A DNA stretch of 64,000 nucleotides from assembly GCA_958439195.1 (NCBI GenBank), contig OY288167.1, positions 1-64,000 of the forward strand, read 5' to 3'. Under the pieces are notes generated by a model. The model was not told the origin of the DNA. It was given only the letters and a program-made list of their open reading frames with translations, and ran no database searches. A program made the position numbers and the translations under genes. The DNA is from an uncultured Paracoccaceae bacterium (GTDB taxonomy: Bacteria; Pseudomonadota; Alphaproteobacteria; Rhodobacterales; Rhodobacteraceae). This document shows, one piece after another, positions 18,356 to 26,117 of this stretch (positions are counted from its first letter, which is position 1; each line of letters starts with the position of its first letter).

Positions 18356-18519
18356 ACGCTGTGGGGGCCTTTGTCGGTAGCAGGGTGGCGCGGCGGTTTC
18401 TTTGGTTTTGGCCCGTTGTGAACGAGACGGATGATCACACCACGGTGTTCCACGGGCTGAAAACAGCAGGAGTGGCTTTGCGTTTATGAAACATTCGGGG
18501 AAGAGTTCGTGCTGTGGCT

Positions 18520-18545
18520 GTAACGTCTGGCCGGTGCGCCGCGAA
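18520..18545 (+). promoter_or_regulatory. Candidate ECF-sigma autoregulated promoter
   Basis: GTAACG at 18520-18525 and CGAA at 18542-18545 are separated by exactly 16 bases. This resembles the GTAACC-N16-CGAA element that I recall for the Caulobacter sigF-nrsF type of ECF sigma factor. The predicted transcript would start only a few bases before ATG 18557, so the message would be nearly leaderless or translation would begin at a downstream ATG such as 18602. Confidence 0.45.
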
Positions 18546-18556
18546 AGGACCAGTGA

Positions 18557-19099
18557 ATGACGAACCGTGAAGCCGAATGGTCGGCGCTGCTGTTGGCGGC
18601 GATGGCGGGGGATGGGCGGGCCTATGCGCGATTCCTGACCGTTGTCACGCCTGTGTTGCGCGGGATCATCCGGGCGCGGGGCCGTGATCTGGGCGCGGAA
18701 GGGCAGGAGGATGTTGTGCAGGAGGTGCTGATTGCGATTCACACCAAGCGCCACACCTGGGACCAGACGGCGCCACTGTTGCCGTGGCTTTACGCCGTGA
18801 CGCGGCACAAGGTCGTGGATGCGTTTCGGCGGCGCGGATCGTCGGTGCATCTGCCCATCGACGATTTCGTCGAGGTGCTGGAGGCCGAGGCGGTGCCGGA
18901 TGCGCTGGCAGCGCGGGATACGGCGGTGTTGATCGGGCAACTGGATGCGCGGTCGGCGACGATTGTGCGGGCGGTCAGCCTGGAAGGCCAAAGCACGGCC
19001 GAAGTGGGCGCGCGGCTGGACATGTCGGAAGGGGCTGTGCGGGTGGCCCTGCACCGCGCGATCCAGCGGATGGCGCGGCTGTCGAAGGGAATGGAATGA
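18557..19099 (+). CDS. ECF-type RNA polymerase sigma factor
   Basis: A 180-residue group 4 sigma factor. Region 2 spans about residues 20-92, with the -10 recognition helix near PWLYAVTRHKVVDAFRRRG. Region 4 spans about 125-175, with the helix-turn-helix STAEVGARLDMSEGAVRVALHRAIQRM. The next gene is a six-helix NrsF-type anti-sigma factor overlapping by four bases, which places this sigma in the SigF/ECF16-like group studied in Caulobacter (metal and oxidative stress response). The inducing signal here is not known. A candidate cognate promoter lies immediately upstream. Confidence 0.92.
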   Translation: MTNREAEWSALLLAAMAGDGRAYARFLTVVTPVLRGIIRARGRDLGAEGQEDVVQEVLIAIHTKRHTWDQTAPLLPWLYAVTRHKVVDAFRRRGSSVHLPIDDFVEVLEAEAVPDALAARDTAVLIGQLDARSATIVRAVSLEGQSTAEVGARLDMSEGAVRVALHRAIQRMARLSKGME

Positions 19100-19740
19100 T
19101 GAAGACGGAAGACCTTATCGGCATCCTTGCTGCGGACCATGTTCCGCCCGCGCCGCTGCGCCTTTCCCGGATTGCGGTGGCGGTGCTGGTAGTTATGGCG
19201 ATGGCGGTTGCTTTGTTTCTGTGGCGCTTTGGCATCCGGGATGCGCTGGGGCAGGCGGTGCAAAGGCCAGTCGTTGCGGCCAAGACGCTGGTGCCGCTGG
19301 CGATCTGCGCGGTTGCGCTGCCCATGACGTTGATGCGGATGCGCCCCGGTTTGGGCGGCGCGCCACGTTTGCGTCTGTTGTTCCTGCCGCCGCTGTTGGT
19401 GGCGGCGGGGCTGTGGTTGTGGGCGTTTTCGGCGCTGCCCCCGGAGGTGCGTTTCGCGGATGTATCCCCCTTTTCCTTGACGGAATGTCTGGGGTTCATC
19501 ACGGCGATGTCGCTGTTGCCGCTGGGTCTGTTGCTGATGCTGATGCGGCGTGGGGCCAGCCCTGCACCGGCATGGGCAGGCGCACTGGCCGGGTTGAGCG
19601 TGGCAAGCGGGGTGGCGGCGGGATATTCGCTGTTTTGCGTGATGGACAGCCCGCTGTTTTATGTGACGTGGTACGGTGTGGCCATTCTGATCGTCACGGC
19701 GCTGGGCGCGGTGCTGGGGGGGCGGCTGCTGCGCTGGTAG
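19096..19740 (+). CDS. NrsF-family (DUF1109) membrane anti-sigma factor
   Basis: A 214-residue membrane protein with six hydrophobic segments after a short cytosolic N-terminus (MMKTEDLIGILAADHVPPAP), the part that in NrsF binds the sigma factor. The start overlaps the sigma gene stop as ATGATGA, so the two are translationally coupled. The fold pattern and pairing match the DUF1109/NrsF family. It is expected to hold the sigma factor at the membrane until a stress signal arrives; cysteines at positions equivalent to NrsF may serve as sensors, but this was not aligned. Confidence 0.88.
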   Translation: MMKTEDLIGILAADHVPPAPLRLSRIAVAVLVVMAMAVALFLWRFGIRDALGQAVQRPVVAAKTLVPLAICAVALPMTLMRMRPGLGGAPRLRLLFLPPLLVAAGLWLWAFSALPPEVRFADVSPFSLTECLGFITAMSLLPLGLLLMLMRRGASPAPAWAGALAGLSVASGVAAGYSLFCVMDSPLFYVTWYGVAILIVTALGAVLGGRLLRW

Positions 19741-19780
19741 AGGGGCGCGCCGCGAGGGTGGTGCAAGGATCAGTGCGGGG

Positions 19781-20650
19781 TCAGAACCACTGACCCGGTT
19801 CCATCAGGCCAAGGTCCATCAATTGCTGCGAATGCCATTGAAAGCCGGTGGAGTTGTGCCACTGAAACGTCTTGATATGCCATTTTGAACCGGGATTGGC
19901 CTTCAACGCCTTTGCGGTGCGGAAGGAACAGACGGATGCGGTCAGGTTGTTGTGCCACGGGCAGGCATAGGTGTTGTATTCTTCATCGTTGAAGGTGAAG
20001 TCGGGCCGCAGGACCAAACCCTTCTTGGCCTTGAACAGGGAAATCCGGTCGATCTTGCGCCGGGTGGCGGGGACATGCTCTTCGAACCGCCAGCGCAGGC
20101 CACCGAAGAAATCCAGTTGCCGTTCCTTGGGGTGACGGTGGTTGTCGGCGTCAGGACGGGCAAGGGCATAATAGCCTGACCGATCAAGATGGGCGTTTTC
20201 CAGGCTGACGGCGGCGGGAAACCGATCAAGATCGCCGGCATAGAGGTCGATCACATAGGTGAGCATCGCATCCCGCCGTTCTTCGGCGTGAAAGGCGATC
20301 ATGTCGCGCACGGTGCGCGTTTCGCAAAAGGGGTAGAACAGGTATTCGGCGTTGAAACAGTAATACATCCACAGGTCAGGGAAGGCGTCGATCAACTGGT
20401 TGACCGCCAGCACCAGCGCATTTTCTGCATGGACATCGTGGGTGATGCGGTGGACCTGATCGGCGATGGCCTTGGGTGTTTCAATTTCGGCAGGGGCGAG
20501 CATCAGCACATCGCGGAATCCGGCTTGCAGATGGTGGCGCAGGGTTGTGTCCACCTCGACCGGGTCTTCGACCATGATGATGGCCATCGGGCCTTTTGGC
20601 GGTTTGGCCGCCGCTGCGGCGATGAAGGATGACACGCTGTCGTAATGCAT
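19781..20650 (-). CDS. Uncharacterised protein, possible glycosyltransferase-2-like
   Basis: A 289-residue soluble protein with no signal peptide. The N-terminal third (PMAIIMVEDPVEVDTTLRHHL followed by a DVLMLAP strand) looks like the first Rossmann-like strand-helix of GT-A glycosyltransferases, and later aromatic-rich motifs (DLWMYYCFNAEYLFYPF, DFFGGLRWRFEEHVP, HNSTGFQWHSQQLMDLGL) resemble conserved blocks of the Glyco_tranf_2_4 type proteins common in Rhodobacterales. No clear DxD motif was fixed by eye. It is divergent from miaB and convergent with the anti-sigma gene. The enzymatic role is a guess from these motifs. Confidence 0.7.
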   Translation of the reverse strand: MHYDSVSSFIAAAAAKPPKGPMAIIMVEDPVEVDTTLRHHLQAGFRDVLMLAPAEIETPKAIADQVHRITHDVHAENALVLAVNQLIDAFPDLWMYYCFNAEYLFYPFCETRTVRDMIAFHAEERRDAMLTYVIDLYAGDLDRFPAAVSLENAHLDRSGYYALARPDADNHRHPKERQLDFFGGLRWRFEEHVPATRRKIDRISLFKAKKGLVLRPDFTFNDEEYNTYACPWHNNLTASVCSFRTAKALKANPGSKWHIKTFQWHNSTGFQWHSQQLMDLGLMEPGQWF

Positions 20651-20831
20651 GGACCTGCCCCAAGCCCGATACCGGAACCCCGCGGCCCCTGTGTGCCGCC
20701 TTGGCGGGCAGAGTCCGGCATGGGGCTGGGCAATGCAAGCCCCCGCGCGTGGGCAGTTGGTTAAATTGCCCGATCATTGCAACCTGGCGGCAATTGCGTA
20801 TATGGGGCGGCTTGCGGAAGAGGGGTGCGCC

Positions 20832-22163
20832 ATGGCGGAACCGAAGAAGCTTTTCATAAAGACCTACGGCTGTCAGATGAACGTCTATGACAGCGAACGC
20901 ATGGCCGAGACGCTGGGCGGCGAAGGCTATGTCACGACCGAGGTCGCGGAAGAGGCCGATATGGTGTTGTTGAACACCTGCCATATCCGGGAAAAGGCAT
21001 CGGAAAAGCTGTATTCCGATCTGGGGCGGTTGAAGCCGCTGAAGGCGGCAAAGCCGGGCATGAAGATTGGCGTTGCGGGCTGCGTGGCGCAGGCTGAAGG
21101 CGACGAGATCATGCGCCGGATGCCGCTGGTCGATCTGGTGGTCGGGCCACAAAGCTATCATCGGCTGCCGGGGATGATGGGCGAGCTGGCCAAGGGCAAC
21201 CGTGCCGTTGATACGGAATTTCCCGCCGAGGACAAGTTCGACCACCTGCCCGCCCGCAAGGCATTGCGCGGGCCGACGGCGTTTCTGACGGTTCAGGAAG
21301 GCTGTGACAAGTTCTGCGCCTTTTGCGTGGTGCCCTATACCCGTGGGGCCGAGGTCAGCCGCCCGGTGACGCGGCTTTTGGCCGAGGCGCGCGATCTGGT
21401 GGAGCGGGGGGTGAAAGAGATCACCCTGCTGGGCCAGAACGTGAATGCCTATCACGGCACAGGCGGGGACGGTGACGGAGAAGGCGGAGCCTGGGGTTTG
21501 GCACGGCTGGTGCGGGCCTTGGCCCGGATCGACGGGCTGGAGCGTATCCGTTACACCACCAGCCATCCCAATGACATGGAAGATGACCTGATCGCCGCGC
21601 ATGGCGATGAGGCCAAGCTGATGCCCTATCTGCATCTGCCGGTGCAATCGGGCAGCGACCGCATCTTGAAGGCAATGAACCGCAAGCACACGCGGGATGA
21701 ATACTTCCGGCTGATCGACCGGATTCGCGCGGCGCGACCGGATATTCTGCTGACATCGGATTTCATCGTGGGCTTCCCCGGTGAAACCGATCAGGATTTT
21801 GCCGATACGCTGGACCTGATCCGCAGGGTGGAATTCGGGGCTGCGTTCAGTTTCAAGTATTCCGCCCGACCCGGAACGCCGGCGGCGGAAAAAGCACCTG
21901 TGGCGGCAGAGGTGGCGGATGCACGGTTGCAGGAATTGCAGGCGCTGATCACCACGCAGCAGCGCGCGGCGCAAGAGGCGATGGTGGGGCGCGAGGTTTC
22001 GGTCCTGTATGAAAAGCCGGGGCGTTTGCCGGGGCAAATGGTGGGCAAGTCTGACCATCTTCATGCCGTGCATGTCACCGATCCTGCGGGCAAGGCAGGC
22101 GATCTGGTGCGGGTGCGAATCGTTGCGTCAGTGACCAATTCGCTGTCTGGCGAACGGGTCTGA
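20832..22163 (+). CDS. miaB: tRNA-2-methylthio-N6-dimethylallyladenosine synthase
   Basis: A 443-residue radical-SAM methylthiotransferase that adds a methylthio group to i6A37 of tRNAs reading UNN codons. Two iron-sulfur sites are visible: N-terminal Cys14, Cys50 and Cys84 (YGCQMN, NTCHIR, AGCVAQ) and the radical-SAM CxxxCxxC at Cys158, Cys162 and Cys165. A C-terminal TRAM-like RNA-binding domain follows. The frame extends upstream, but ATG 20832 is preceded by AAGAGGGG, and the resulting length fits the family. It starts the conserved miaB-phoH-ybeY-corC-lnt-metK order, here interrupted by two envelope genes. Confidence 0.96.
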   Translation: MAEPKKLFIKTYGCQMNVYDSERMAETLGGEGYVTTEVAEEADMVLLNTCHIREKASEKLYSDLGRLKPLKAAKPGMKIGVAGCVAQAEGDEIMRRMPLVDLVVGPQSYHRLPGMMGELAKGNRAVDTEFPAEDKFDHLPARKALRGPTAFLTVQEGCDKFCAFCVVPYTRGAEVSRPVTRLLAEARDLVERGVKEITLLGQNVNAYHGTGGDGDGEGGAWGLARLVRALARIDGLERIRYTTSHPNDMEDDLIAAHGDEAKLMPYLHLPVQSGSDRILKAMNRKHTRDEYFRLIDRIRAARPDILLTSDFIVGFPGETDQDFADTLDLIRRVEFGAAFSFKYSARPGTPAAEKAPVAAEVADARLQELQALITTQQRAAQEAMVGREVSVLYEKPGRLPGQMVGKSDHLHAVHVTDPAGKAGDLVRVRIVASVTNSLSGERV

Positions 22164-22361
22164 TGTGACCGTCCAGCGCAAACATTGTTTCTTTATTCGG
22201 AACAATGGCACGGCTTGCGTGCGGGCGTGGCTTAACAAAGGTAAGGCTTTTGGCCCGACCTGAGTGAAGCGGATGATTTTGCTTGATTTGACGGCGCGGC
22301 GTTGGCAACTGTGCTGAAGGGTATCTGTAGTTGGTGATGTGTTAACGAGGAGGGCTTCGGC

Positions 22362-22931
22362 TTGTTTCGATACTCGGTGCGCGCGGTTTTCGGCGCGCTT
22401 TGCCTGATGGTGGCCACTGGCGCGCCTTCAGAGGTCTTGGCCCAAAATCAGCCGGAAGTGAAAGGCCGCATCGATTGGGGCGCCTGGATTGATGACGATG
22501 GCTGCATGCATTGGTGGGCCGATGGCGGGGTCGAGGGATATATGGTCCCCCGGCGCGATCCGCATACGGGCAAGCCTGTCTGCCTGAAGCGCAATCTGTG
22601 TCTGGTGGAAAACACCGATGCGCTGTTTGCCACAGACAGTGCCAAGCTGACATCGCAGGGCCGGGCGCGGTTGCAGAGTTTCTTTCAGTCTGCCGGGGCC
22701 TTTGGGTATGCCATCTATGGCCATACCGACAGCCGTGCATCGGATGAATACAACATCCGCCTGTCGCAGCGCCGCGCGGCGGCTGTGGCCGATGTTGCGC
22801 GGTCGGTCGGTGCGCCGGTCGAACGCCAGCTTGGCTATGGCGAGCGGCAACCGCGCGCCAGCAATGACACGGCGGACGGCATGCAGCAGAACCGCCGTGT
22901 GGAAATCGTCTGCTACAATTGGGATCGGTGA
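22362..22931 (+). CDS. OmpA-family envelope protein with N-terminal W/C-rich motif
   Basis: A 189-residue exported protein starting at a TTG with a strong GAGGAGGG site eight bases upstream. A signal peptide covers about residues 1-28 (LCLMVATGAPSEVLAQ). The middle carries DDDGCMHWWADGGVEGY...PRRDPHTGKPVC, a motif shared with the next gene. Residues about 85-185 form an OmpA-like peptidoglycan-binding domain (DSAKLTSQGRARLQSF, GHTDSRASDEYNIRLSQRRA, QNRRVEI). It probably anchors the outer envelope to peptidoglycan. It sits with a lipoprotein gene, 15 bases apart, between miaB and phoH. Confidence 0.85.
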   Translation: MFRYSVRAVFGALCLMVATGAPSEVLAQNQPEVKGRIDWGAWIDDDGCMHWWADGGVEGYMVPRRDPHTGKPVCLKRNLCLVENTDALFATDSAKLTSQGRARLQSFFQSAGAFGYAIYGHTDSRASDEYNIRLSQRRAAAVADVARSVGAPVERQLGYGERQPRASNDTADGMQQNRRVEIVCYNWDR

Positions 22932-22945
22932 TCGTGGGGTCGGTG

Positions 22946-23293
22946 ATGAAGTATGTGTCGATGCCCCGAACCGGGCTGTTTCTTGTGCTGGGGCTGACGG
23001 CGTCGGCCTGTGGTATCGCGCCTTATGGTGGGCCGAATGATGTGATTGCCACCGGGTCGGATCGTGGTTTTTTTGACCGAACAGCGTTGGTGAATGGCGA
23101 GGCGGCCATCGCCTATGACCCGGACGGATGCCAGAACTGGATCATTGACGACGGGCTCGAGGGATATTCCAGCCCGCGCTATGATCCGGCGTCTGGCCTG
23201 CCGATCTGCAACAATCGCTATCCGCCGGGGACCGTTCTTGGCGAATACGAAACCCGTTCATCCGCACTTGGCGACTGGGTTCCGACACGCTGA
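22946..23293 (+). CDS. Small lipoprotein sharing a motif with the upstream OmpA-like protein
   Basis: A 115-residue lipoprotein. The signal sequence ends in a lipobox, LTASACG, placing the lipidated cysteine near residue 22. The core repeats the pattern of the upstream gene: DPDGCQNWIIDDGLEGY, then SPRYDPASGLPIC. I do not recognise a named family. The start ATG 22946 was chosen because it directly precedes the signal peptide; the frame extends further upstream from a TTG. It is followed by an intrinsic terminator, so it forms a two-gene unit with the OmpA-like gene. Confidence 0.75.
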   Translation: MKYVSMPRTGLFLVLGLTASACGIAPYGGPNDVIATGSDRGFFDRTALVNGEAAIAYDPDGCQNWIIDDGLEGYSSPRYDPASGLPICNNRYPPGTVLGEYETRSSALGDWVPTR

Positions 23294-23315
23294 CCGAAGG
23301 CGGGAACGCAATGGG

Positions 23316-23345
23316 AAAGGCCGCGCCGGGTGCGCGGCCTTTTTT
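23316..23345 (+). terminator. Rho-independent terminator after the OmpA-like/lipoprotein pair
   Basis: GGCCGCGC (23319-23326) pairs with GCGCGGCC (23332-23339) across a five-base loop, extended by AAA/TTT pairs, and followed by a run of six T. It is 22 bases beyond the lipoprotein stop codon. Confidence 0.9.
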
Positions 23346-23496
23346 GTTTCTGGATGTTTCCGGTTGGATGGGGGGTGTCACGGTTCTTGCACAATCCTTA
23401 GGCACAGTGACCTTGTGGCTGTGAATGATGCTTGCCTTGTGGCCAAACGCGGCACATCATCTACATATTGGCGAAGCCGTACAGAAGGAGACTTCC

Positions 23497-24516
23497 TTGG
23501 GCATCAGCGCGCTGACCCCCCCGACCCGTCCCGAAGACGTTGTGGAAACGCTTTTGGAATTTCCGGATAACCGATTGCTGATTGATCTGTGCGGCGAGTT
23601 TGACCGCAATCTGGCACAGATTGAACACCAGATCGGGGTGCATATCCTGCGACGCGGCAACAGGCTGGCGGTGATCGGGGAAAAGGGCGCGCGGGATCAG
23701 GCGGCGGCTGTGCTGCGGTCGCTTTATGCGCGGCTTGAATCCGGGCGCGGTGTGGCGGCGGGCGATATTGACGGTGCCATGCGTATGGGCCGCCCGATGC
23801 CCGAAAGGCCGATGGCCGAAGGCGAACAGATCGAGATGTTTTCCGCAGGTGGCGTTGAACTGCGCACCCGGAAAAAGCCCATCGAACCCCGGACAGAGGC
23901 GCAGAAGGCCTATGTCGCCAACCTGTTCGCCAATGAATTGGGCTTTGGCATCGGGCCTGCCGGCACCGGCAAGACCTATCTGGCTGTTGCCGTCGGGGTG
24001 ACGATGTTCATTTCCGGCGCGGTGGAAAAGATCATCCTGTCGCGCCCTGCGGTCGAGGCGGGCGAAAGGCTGGGCTTTCTGCCTGGTGACATGAAGGAAA
24101 AGATCGACCCCTACATGCAGCCGCTTTACGACGCGCTGAACGATTTCCTGCCGCAAAAGCAGGTGCAAAAGCTGATCGAGGAAAAGCGGATCGAAATTGC
24201 GCCGCTGGCGTTCATGCGGGGGAGGACGCTTTCCAACGCCTTTGTCGTGCTGGACGAGGCGCAGAATGCCACGACCATGCAGATGAAGATGTTCCTGACC
24301 CGTCTGGGCGAAGGCAGCCGCATGGTGATTACCGGCGACCGCACACAGGTGGACCTGCCGCGCGGGGTGCCAAGCGGTTTGCAGGATGCCGAACGCATTC
24401 TGAAAGGGGTGAAGGGCGTGACCTTCAACTATTTCACCGCCAAGGATGTGGTGCGGCACCCGTTGGTGGCGCGGATCATCGAAGCCTATGAGGCGGATGA
24501 AACGCCGCAGGCGTGA
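23497..24516 (+). CDS. phoH: PhoH-family ATPase
   Basis: A 339-residue PhoH/PhoL-like protein: an N-terminal KH-like or nucleic-acid-binding part (about residues 15-80) and an ATPase domain with Walker A GPAGTGKT (residues 153-160) and Walker B VVLDEAQNA. A TTG start at 23497 has AAGGAGA about seven bases upstream; the ATG-initiated upstream extension lacks such a site. PhoH proteins are linked to RNA metabolism and usually neighbour ybeY, as here. A terminator separates it from ybeY, so the two genes are not simply one operon. Confidence 0.93.
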   Translation: MGISALTPPTRPEDVVETLLEFPDNRLLIDLCGEFDRNLAQIEHQIGVHILRRGNRLAVIGEKGARDQAAAVLRSLYARLESGRGVAAGDIDGAMRMGRPMPERPMAEGEQIEMFSAGGVELRTRKKPIEPRTEAQKAYVANLFANELGFGIGPAGTGKTYLAVAVGVTMFISGAVEKIILSRPAVEAGERLGFLPGDMKEKIDPYMQPLYDALNDFLPQKQVQKLIEEKRIEIAPLAFMRGRTLSNAFVVLDEAQNATTMQMKMFLTRLGEGSRMVITGDRTQVDLPRGVPSGLQDAERILKGVKGVTFNYFTAKDVVRHPLVARIIEAYEADETPQA

Positions 24517-24536
24517 TCTGATACTGGTTCAGGATC

Positions 24537-24575
24537 GGGGCCGTCGGGGGTGCTGTTCCCGGCGGCCCCTTTTTT
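24537..24575 (+). terminator. Rho-independent terminator between phoH and ybeY
   Basis: GGGGCCG (24537-24543) pairs with CGGCCCC (24563-24569) around an inner GGG/CCC pairing, followed by six T. It lies 20 bases after the phoH stop. Some read-through to ybeY remains possible. Confidence 0.82.
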
Positions 24576-24650
24576 CAGGGTTAAGGTTTTTGGGGGTTCG
24601 CACGGCGGCGGGGTTTGCGCTTTATTCGGGCGGCGGTTAAAGGGCGGCGT

Positions 24651-25169
24651 ATGAACATGCTGGTGGATACCGTCATCGAAGATGCGCGCTGGGATACCTT
24701 TGGGTTGGCGCCGATGGCCGAACGGGCCTGCCGGGCCGCGCTGGTGCATCTGGGGCTGCAACCGGACGGGTTCGCCGTGGTGGTGATGGGATGCGATGAT
24801 GCCCGGATCGCAGTGTTGAATGCCGATTTCCGGGGCAAGCCGCAGCCGACAAATGTGCTGTCATGGCCATCCGAGGACCGCGCCCCAGAAACGCCGGGCG
24901 CAGAGCCGGACCACCCCGCGGCGGGCGATGCGGACGACCCGGAAGAGTTGGGCGACATTGCCATTTCCTGGGAAACCTGCGCGCGCGAAGCAGAGGCGCA
25001 GGGCAAGCCGATGGCCGATCACGTGACCCATCTGGTTGTTCACGGGCTGTTGCATTGTCTGGGCTATGATCACGTCACAGACGCAGACGCGATTTTGATG
25101 GAGCGGCACGAGGTAGAGATACTTGCCAGCCTTGGCCTTTCCGACCCATATTCACCCGGTCCCGCGTGA
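24651..25169 (+). CDS. ybeY: Endoribonuclease YbeY (rRNA maturation)
   Basis: A 172-residue single-strand endoribonuclease involved in 16S rRNA 3' end maturation and ribosome quality control. The zinc-binding signature is visible as HGLLHCLGYDH with its three histidines. N-terminal features (FRGKPQPTNVLSWP) also match. An acidic, proline-rich insertion of about 30 residues (about 80-105) is usual in alphaproteobacterial members. The ATG 24651 with MNMLVDTVIE was chosen; the preceding GGCGGCG stretch is a weak binding site. corC follows 24 bases later. Confidence 0.94.
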   Translation: MNMLVDTVIEDARWDTFGLAPMAERACRAALVHLGLQPDGFAVVVMGCDDARIAVLNADFRGKPQPTNVLSWPSEDRAPETPGAEPDHPAAGDADDPEELGDIAISWETCAREAEAQGKPMADHVTHLVVHGLLHCLGYDHVTDADAILMERHEVEILASLGLSDPYSPGPA

Positions 25170-25193
25170 TGGGATCTTTAGGAAGAAGGACAG

Positions 25194-26117
25194 ATGGGCA
25201 GTAGCACCGACGGGTCTAATGCGGCGCATGGCGCGCAGGGATCGACCCATGATGACGGTTCAGAGCGCGCACAGCGCGGGTTTTTCGGGCGGCTTCTCAG
25301 CGCCTTTTCCCCTTCGTCGGATACAGGTGGGCCGGGCGGCGATTCCGCGTCGGTCGCGCAACCTGCTGCCGGGTCGGGGACCGGGTTGCCGGGAATCGGC
25401 AATTTGCGCCGATTGCGGGTGGATGATGTGGCGGTGCCCAAGGTGGAAATCGTGGCGGTGCCGCTGGATATCGGCAAGGATGATCTGGTCGAGGTGTTTC
25501 GGGAACACGGGTTCAGCCGGGTGCCTGTCTACAAGGGAACGCTGGACCATCCGCAGGGATTGCTTTTGCTGAAGGATCTGGCGTTGCAGCACGGGTTCGG
25601 GGCAGCCGGGCGGTTTTCGTTGAAGAAATTGCTGCGCCCGGTGCTTTATGCGCCGCCTTCGATGCCGATCGGCGTGCTGTTGCAAAAGATGCAGCGCGAG
25701 CGGGTGCATATGGCGCTGGTGATCGACGAATATGGTGGTGTCGATGGTCTGGTGACCATCGAAGACCTGATCGAGACGGTGATCGGCGAGATCGAGGATG
25801 AACATGACGAAGAGGAGGGCGCGTTGTGGAAGGAAGAGCGCCCCGGTGTTTTTGTTGCGATGGCCAATGCGCCACTGGAAGAGATCGAAAGCGCCACCGG
25901 GTTGCAGTTGCGCCACGATGAGGATGACGAAGAAATCGACACCCTTGGTGGTATCGTTTTCCTGCGCACCGGGCGGGTGCCGCTGCGGGGCGAGATTGTG
26001 CCGCATGAAAGCGGTGCCGAATTCGAGGTGATCGACGCCGATCCGCGCCGGATCAAACGGGTGCGCATCCGGTTGCCAGAGGTGGTGGCAGAACAGGAAA
26101 AGGTGGCCGCCGGGTGA
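25194..26117 (+). CDS. CBS-domain hemolysin/CorC family protein
   Basis: A 307-residue cytosolic CorC-like protein without the DUF21 membrane domain. Two CBS motifs lie at about residues 75-200 (VDDVAVPKVEIVAVPLD and VHMALVIDEYGGVDGLVTIEDLIE), followed by the CorC/HlyC C-terminal domain (about 215-300). Family members affect magnesium/cobalt homeostasis, and some are called hemolysins without proof. The gene is typical between ybeY and lnt, and its stop codon overlaps the lnt start as TGATG. Confidence 0.92.
   Translation: MGSSTDGSNAAHGAQGSTHDDGSERAQRGFFGRLLSAFSPSSDTGGPGGDSASVAQPAAGSGTGLPGIGNLRRLRVDDVAVPKVEIVAVPLDIGKDDLVEVFREHGFSRVPVYKGTLDHPQGLLLLKDLALQHGFGAAGRFSLKKLLRPVLYAPPSMPIGVLLQKMQRERVHMALVIDEYGGVDGLVTIEDLIETVIGEIEDEHDEEEGALWKEERPGVFVAMANAPLEEIESATGLQLRHDEDDEEIDTLGGIVFLRTGRVPLRGEIVPHESGAEFEVIDADPRRIKRVRIRLPEVVAEQEKVAAG

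Noticed and set aside
20481..22073. 530-codon minus-strand frame opposite miaB
   Set aside because: Its composition is typical of an antisense GC-rich shadow, and miaB on the plus strand is certain.
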